A stretch of DNA of 64,000 nt from Oscillospiraceae bacterium. GTDB taxonomy: Bacteria > Bacillota > Clostridia > Oscillospirales > Acutalibacteraceae. The notes under the pieces were generated by a model that ran no database searches, was not told where the DNA came from, and worked only from the letters and a program-made list of their open reading frames with translations. Numbering within the stretch: position 1 is the stretch's first letter; every line of letters starts with the position of its first letter. The stretch is taken from contig SVOW01000003.1 of assembly GCA_015066175.1 (NCBI GenBank), positions 1 to 64,000 on the forward strand. Direction: 5' to 3'. Both the position numbers and the translations under genes were made by a program. Of this stretch, positions 59,533 through 64,000 are shown piece by piece.

Positions 59533-60198
59533 ATGTAGATGTATGTTTTAGTAGCATGTGAAGAAAGCCAGAGAGTATGCAAGGCTTTTAGAGATAAAGG
59601 TCATATAGCTTTTAGTTGTGATGTAATTGATGCTTCTGGAGGTTATCCAGAATGGCATATTAAAGCTGATGTATTACCACTTTTAAACGGATATTGTAGT
59701 TTTACTACCTGTGATGGGGTCGCGCATACTTTAAATTAGAAATGGGATTTAATTATTGGTCACCCTCCATGCACTTATCTATCAGTTGCTGGAGCTGCGC
59801 GACTATATCCAAAAAAGGGTCAATTAGATGAAGAAAGATATAAAAAAGGGTTAGAAGCTAAAGAGTTTTTTATGGCTATTCTTAACGCTGACTGCGATAA
59901 AATTTGTGTAGAAAACCCTGTATAGTTAAAAGTGTTTGAAATGCCAAAACACACACAACAAATTCAACCCTATGAATTTGGTCACCCATATTCTAAAAAG
60001 ACTAGATTATGGCTTAAAGGCTTACCAAAGCTTCAACCTACTGAAGTTATTACTGAAAATATTACTTCATGGGTCAGTGGAGGAAGTAAAGATAACAAAG
60101 GTAATACTAGAAAAAATTTAGGTGTAACTCATACTGCAAGAGATAGAAGTAAAACATTTGAGGGTATAGCTCTGGCTATGGCAGAGTAGTGGGGATAA
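59533..60198 (+). CDS. Phage DNA cytosine methyltransferase-like protein (four in-frame TAGs)
   Basis: The 221-residue protein has YVLVACEESQRVCKAFRDKG at the start, WDLIIGHPPCTYLSVAGAAR near 70, ENPV near 127, and the tail RDRSKTFEGIALAMAE-Q-WG. This is the layout of phage proteins annotated as cytosine methyltransferase-like. TAGs are codons 2, 69, 131 and 219. The last falls at the Gln of the family ending AMAxQWG as I remember it. GGAGG lies 8 bp before ATG 59533, whose second codon is TAG. The TAA stop overlaps the terminase start (TAATG). Confidence 0.85.
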
Positions 60199-61433
60199 TG
60201 GCTATTAATCTAACGATTAAAAAAGAGTTATTTGTACCTAAATTTTACCCTATGCTTCTGGACTACTCGCATAGATGGGAGTTTTATTGTGGAAGCGCTG
60301 GCTCTGGTAAATCTTACTCCATCGCGCAGAAGTTAATAATAAGATGTTGCAGAGAGCCTATTAAGATATTAGTTTGTCGCAGATATGCAACTACTCTCAG
60401 AAACTCCTGTTTCTCTTTATTCAAGGAAATATTAACAAAATGGTAGTTATTAGGTCATGTAAAGATAAAAGAAACGGATATGAGTATTACTTTTCCTAAT
60501 GGCTCACAGATTATTTTAATGGGTTTAGATACAGAAGAAAAGCTACTTTCTCTTAATAATGTTTCTACTGTATGGATAGAAGAAGCATATGAGGTAGAGA
60601 GAGAAAAGGTTGAGCAGTTAAATCTTCGTATGCGCGGACAGGCGTTTAACCAACAGCTTATACTTTCTTGGAATCCCATTAGTAAGAATAGCTGGCTATA
60701 TGATTTTACGGTCAAAAACCCTCCAGAAAATAGTATTTTTCATCACTCGACTTATCGTGATAATATTTTTTTAAATGAAGAATACATAAAAGCTCTAGAT
60801 GAAATGGCTACAAGAAACCCAGCTAAATATAGAGTTTATGGCTTAGGAGAATGGGGAGTAGATGTTGAAGGCTTAGTGATTACCAACTGGCGCAAACAAG
60901 ATTTTGATGCTATGGAGCTTAGCGCTCTAGGCTACGAGCATAGAGTAGGCATGGATTTAGGGTGGATAGACAAGAGCGCTATCATTAATACACTATATGA
61001 TAAAGAGCATAAAACAATCTATGTTTTTGAAGAGTTTTATAAAAGCGGTTGTCAGTTATCTGAATTAGCTGAGGCTATTGGAAATATGCAAATAGGTAAA
61101 ACTAAAGTCTATGTAGATGCGGCTGAGCCTAGAAGTATTCAATACTTTAGAAGTCAGAGAATTAATGCAGAGGGTTGCGCAAAAGGAAAAGATAGTGTTA
61201 AAGCTGGTTTGATGTTTCTACAAGATACTTATTTAGTAATTCACCCTTCATGCAAGAATTTTATTATGGAGCTTGAAAACTTTAGTTATAAGAAAAGTAA
61301 GCAAACAGGAGAATACACAGAAGAAACTACTCATGAATATTCTCATGCTATTGATGCTTGCAGATATGCTTACTCAGATATTTACACAAATAAAAAAGTA
61401 AAAACTTTAGATAAATCTGTACTCGGTTTATAA
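60198..61433 (+). CDS. terL: Terminase large subunit (one in-frame TAG)
   Basis: The 411-residue motor has Walker A CGSAGSGKSYSIAQ near 31, Walker B STVWIEEAYE near 125, and the nuclease acidic residues in GMDLGWIDKSA near 250, YVDAAEPRS near 308 and HAIDACRY near 393. It is of the PBSX/SPP1 group. The TAG at codon 83 lies in LTKW-Q-LLGHVKIKETD, directly between two halves of one domain with the frame unbroken. Under the standard code a motor domain without nuclease and a nuclease without Walker A would result. ATG 60198 overlaps the methyltransferase stop. Confidence 0.95.
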
Positions 61434-61447
61434 GGAGGAAAAAATAA

Positions 61448-61552
61448 ATGTATTTATTTTAGTTATTTATGCCATTGATAAAGATAATTGATATGTATGC
61501 TTCAATTTTCCTTTTATCTATTGGTCAGTTTATAGGGGAGGTTATTAAATGA
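61448..61552 (+). CDS. Short hydrophobic peptide (one in-frame TAG)
   Basis: A 34-residue peptide, MYLF-Q-LFMPLIKIIDMYAS then a hydrophobic end, with AAGGAGG upstream and a TGA that overlaps the next ATG (ATGA). TAG is codon 5. The good ribosome site and the overlap support it; the size makes it less certain. Confidence 0.6.
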
Positions 61553-61833
61553 TTGAGTATTTATATGACGCTATCAGAGCTACAGCTGGTTTAGATATTG
61601 CGATAACCGCAAATATTACAGATGATGAAGGCGCGCCTATTACTGAAGGTTGTAGTTTAATGTTATCAGATGATAATACAGACATTACTATGGCTACTGG
61701 ATATTATGATGGGGAGATATGGGAATTTAATATTCCAGCTTCTTCTACTGTTGGATTGAGTGGGCGCTATTGGTACTGTATTTATTATAACGATAACACA
61801 CTATGTTTTAAAAAGCCTATTTACTTAATGTGA
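61549..61833 (+). CDS. Small phage structural protein, beta-sandwich-like
   Basis: A 94-residue protein with alternating strands (LDIAITANITDDEGAPITEG, GEIWEFNIPASSTVGLSGRY, LCFKKPIYLM), like an immunoglobulin-type or fibre-associated domain. It has no TAG. GGGGAGG precedes the ATG, and the fibre-like gene follows 13 bp later. Probably a virion accessory protein. Confidence 0.65.
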   Translation: MIEYLYDAIRATAGLDIAITANITDDEGAPITEGCSLMLSDDNTDITMATGYYDGEIWEFNIPASSTVGLSGRYWYCIYYNDNTLCFKKPIYLM

Positions 61834-61846
61834 GGAGGCTAAAAAA

Positions 61847-63376
61847 ATGATTGAATTAATAAATAAAAAGAATAATGTTAATTTAACTGGCGCTTCTGGA
61901 AATGTTGATTTAACTCAGACAGGCGGCACAGGCGGTTTTTATAAGCCAGTAATTGATAATAAAGGTAATTTAGAGTGGGAAGCTTCAAAGCCTACTATGC
62001 CAAAAGCAGAAGGCTTTAATATTTATCACTCTATAAAGATATGGAGCGCCGCAGATGGTTTAGAGCCAGTTATTGATCCTTTAGAATTTGATTACTCGTT
62101 AATTCCTTATGGAGAAGAAGCTTTAGAAGGTGGAGTATTACCAGCTACTTTAGATTTTTCACAATTTGAGGGTAGAGAAGTAGGCGCTATGTTTGGCTTA
62201 TATTCAGAAGAAGATAATGTAAATATATTTATTACTTTCGGACAATCAAAAGGAAATACAGCCTTGATTATGCGCGCTACAACAAAATATGGCACTACAG
62301 ATATAGGTTATTTAAAAGGCGGAGAAGCCTATATAGATTTTGAAGTTAATACTGAGGGCTGGTATGCAGTAAGTGATGAAGGCGGTAGGCTACTTAGTTA
62401 GGAAGAATTAAATTTTTTTAAAGGCTATAAATTTAATAACTTAAAAATTGTAGATTTCGGCACTCTTACAAAAATGGATGAAGGAATGGAAATTGTATCA
62501 GAAGAATTTGCAGAGTTTTTTCTTCGTGATTTCCTTAATTTCTACTTCCCTTCTGGCGGTATATATAGACTACCTTATAAAAATAACGCTGGAGGCTATT
62601 ATATCCCTTCTGTAGATAGTGAAGGCTACTTAAACTGGAAAGCTACTAAGCCTAATATGCCAGAAGTAGAGCGCGTTAATATTACTAATAAGGTAAAAGT
62701 ATGGGGCGCGGCTGATGGTTTAGTTTGTCCTTCAACAAGTCCTTATGACTTTGACTTTACACAGATACCAGAAAATGAAACAGTAGAAGTAGATTTAGGC
62801 TTAGAGCTTGATAAGTTTGATATATCGCGCTTTGAAGGTAGAAATGTGGGCGCGGCTTTGATAGTTGTTGATGAAGAAACAAAATTTAACTATACATTTA
62901 ATTTTGCTCAATTTGCTGGAATGTTTGTAATGGGTTTTCAAGGTGATGGTGACAGCTTGCACTATTTCAAAAAAGGTGATACTTATGTAAATTTTACGGC
63001 TGATAGTGAAGGCTGGTATAGTGGAGAATTTAACGAGCCAGAAACCGTACATAAAGCAACAAGCGCAGATATAGCGCGCTTTAGTGGTTATTTGAAGAAA
63101 GCTAAAATAGTTGATTTTGGCTCTATACAATTAAAAAGCCTTAAAGAAGAAATGGGCTTAGAAGTAGAAAATGTATTAGATGAAATTATAAATAATCTCA
63201 TTTGTTTCTATTTGCCTACTGGATATTATAAAATGCCGCGCAATACAGAAGCTAAAAGCTCTGGCGGTTTAGATTTAGAAATTACTCCAGAAGATGAAGG
63301 TAAATTTTTAATGATACAGGGCGGCGCAGTTGCTAAAGTTACTATTGAGGAGGTTTTAAATGTTTTACATAAATAA
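61847..63376 (+). CDS. Fibre-like protein with tandem duplicated domain (one in-frame TAG)
   Basis: Read through the TAG at codon 185 the gene gives 509 residues. Two copies of a roughly 180-residue domain are clear: GGFYKPVIDNKGNLEWEASK at 29 against GGYYIPSVDSEGYLNWKATK at 249; IWSAADGLEP against VWGAADGLVC; FEGREVGAMF against FEGRNVGAAL; NTEGWYAV against DSEGWYSG; KIVDFGTL against KIVDFGSI. The C-terminus has ITPEDEGKFLMI, usual in phage fibre proteins. The TAG lies between copy 1 and its closing strand. It overlaps the portal gene by 17 bp. Its place between terminase and portal is unusual. Confidence 0.85.
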
Positions 63377-64000
63377 AGAAACAGAATTAACTATAGAGCT
63401 ACTACAGAAAATGATTAACAGATTTAGAGTTAATGTAGAGCCAAAGCTAAACAGATATAAAAATTATTATGATGGTATTCAGTCCATTTTAAACAAAACT
63501 TATTCTGACCCTTCAAAACCCTGTAACAAGTCAGTTATCAACTACTGTAAGAATATTGTGGATAGCTATTGTGGATATTTAGCTACTCCATCATATATCA
63601 GCTACAGAAGTGAGCAAGATATAACTGATGTTATGGAGATTTTGAAGTATAACGATTATCAAGCGGAAGATGCAGACTTTTTATTTGATGCTCTTATCTA
63701 TGGTACTGCGGCTGAGCTTATGTATAACGATGCAGAGGGTCACACTCGTTTCAGACTTATTAACCCTACTCAATGCTTTGCGGTTTATGATGATAGCTTA
63801 ACTGAGGATTTACTATACTTTGTCAGAATGTATAGGGTTAATGAATGGGATAACTCAGATACTTATGCGGTCGATGTATATTCAGACTACGATATTAAAC
63901 ATTATACAATGCAAGGCACTAACGGCTATTTATCTTTCAAAGATGAAGAGCCGCATTATTTTGCTCAATGCCCAGCTAATGTATTCAATTTACCAGATGA
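63360..64000 (+). CDS. Phage portal protein, SPP1 gp6-like (partial, runs off the window)
   Basis: The first 213 codons are present, from ATG 63360 with GAGGAGG upstream. Recognisable portal text: RVNVEPKLNRYKNYYDGIQS near 25, CNKSVINYCKNIVDSYCGYL near 55, DADFLFDALIYGTAAELMYN near 100, and RFRLINPTQCFAVYDDSLTE near 125. The protein forms the dodecameric channel through which terminase pumps DNA. No TAG occurs in this part. The 3' end is outside the window. Confidence 0.88.
   Translation, partial: MFYINKETELTIELLQKMINRFRVNVEPKLNRYKNYYDGIQSILNKTYSDPSKPCNKSVINYCKNIVDSYCGYLATPSYISYRSEQDITDVMEILKYNDYQAEDADFLFDALIYGTAAELMYNDAEGHTRFRLINPTQCFAVYDDSLTEDLLYFVRMYRVNEWDNSDTYAVDVYSDYDIKHYTMQGTNGYLSFKDEEPHYFAQCPANVFNLPD

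Larger units (their letters stand above)
54659..64000 (+). mobile_element. Amber-recoded temperate phage (left part; runs off the window)
   Basis: From the integrase rightward the content is phage: integrase, two small leftward genes, regulatory gap, rightward early genes, endolysin, methyltransferase, small and large terminase, structural genes, portal. Thirteen in-frame TAG codons interrupt eight of these genes when read with the standard code; no gene is interrupted by TAA or TGA or shifted in frame. All complete phage genes end in TAA or TGA. Base composition differs from the host by frequent GCGC tetranucleotides. The right end and attachment repeat lie beyond the window, so full integration is inferred from the integrase and the flanking host genes. 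Confidence 0.9.

Noticed and set aside
60189-61433. Terminase split into two pseudogenes by a nonsense mutation
   Set aside because: Every interruption in the phage is TAG in the same frame, with intact ribosome sites and tight gene overlaps; a decaying prophage would show TAA, TGA and frameshifts as well.

Overview
The window is 54.6 kb of chromosome from a low-to-mid GC, anaerobic Clostridia-type Bacillota (most likely a gut or rumen Oscillospirales/Lachnospirales relative; genus not determinable by eye) followed by the left 9.3 kb of a phage genome that starts with an integrase. Evidence for the host type: pyruvate formate-lyase under a ZTP riboswitch, a K+-dependent-type membrane pyrophosphatase, GGGtGRT protein, teichoic-acid export genes, strong GGAGG ribosome sites and TTG/GTG starts.

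Host layout: 0.2-2 kb MgtC-like protein and an endonuclease/exonuclease/phosphatase-fold protein; 2-9 kb zinc-ribbon membrane proteins, a heterodimeric ABC exporter and a patatin; 9-9.7 kb a small XRE/unknown divergent pair between two identical terminators; 9.7-12.9 kb pflA-pflB with riboswitch; 12.9-20.1 kb a seven-gene sugar operon (KDG-kinase-like, two TIM-barrel isomerases, PHP phosphoesterase, nucleotidyltransferase, Gfo/Idh/MocA dehydrogenase); citrate synthase, lipoproteins, GH38 alpha-mannosidase, HppA; 31-36 kb a copper module (copZ, copA) with a GDPD-like and a GNAT gene; ABC transporter, secreted protein; 40-50 kb greA, lysS and a surface-polymer operon (two GT2, TagG/TagH-type exporter, CDP-glycerol transferase, hydrolase, PI-PLC-like), sfsA; 50.5-54.5 kb a two-component system and the GGGtGRT pair. 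Hairpin-rich mosaic repeats sit in four intergenic gaps.

The phage (54.66 kb to the window end) is the exciting part. With the standard code its genes look broken; reading TAG as glutamine restores eight intact genes (ribbon-helix-helix protein, PD-(D/E)XK nuclease, membrane protein, endolysin, DNA methyltransferase-like protein, large terminase, a 34-residue peptide, and a tandem-domain fibre-like protein) with 13 in-frame TAGs. All phage genes then end in TAA or TGA. At several sites the TAG falls where the protein family normally has Gln. The integrase and the two leftward genes of the lysogeny side contain no TAG. No suppressor tRNA is seen in the visible part. The same region has gene-free stretches with a 10/20-bp periodic operator or iteron array, a two-armed cruciform, repeated promoter/leader modules, and a roughly 400-nt candidate structured RNA. 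Strikingly, none of the roughly 45 host genes I checked ends in TAG.
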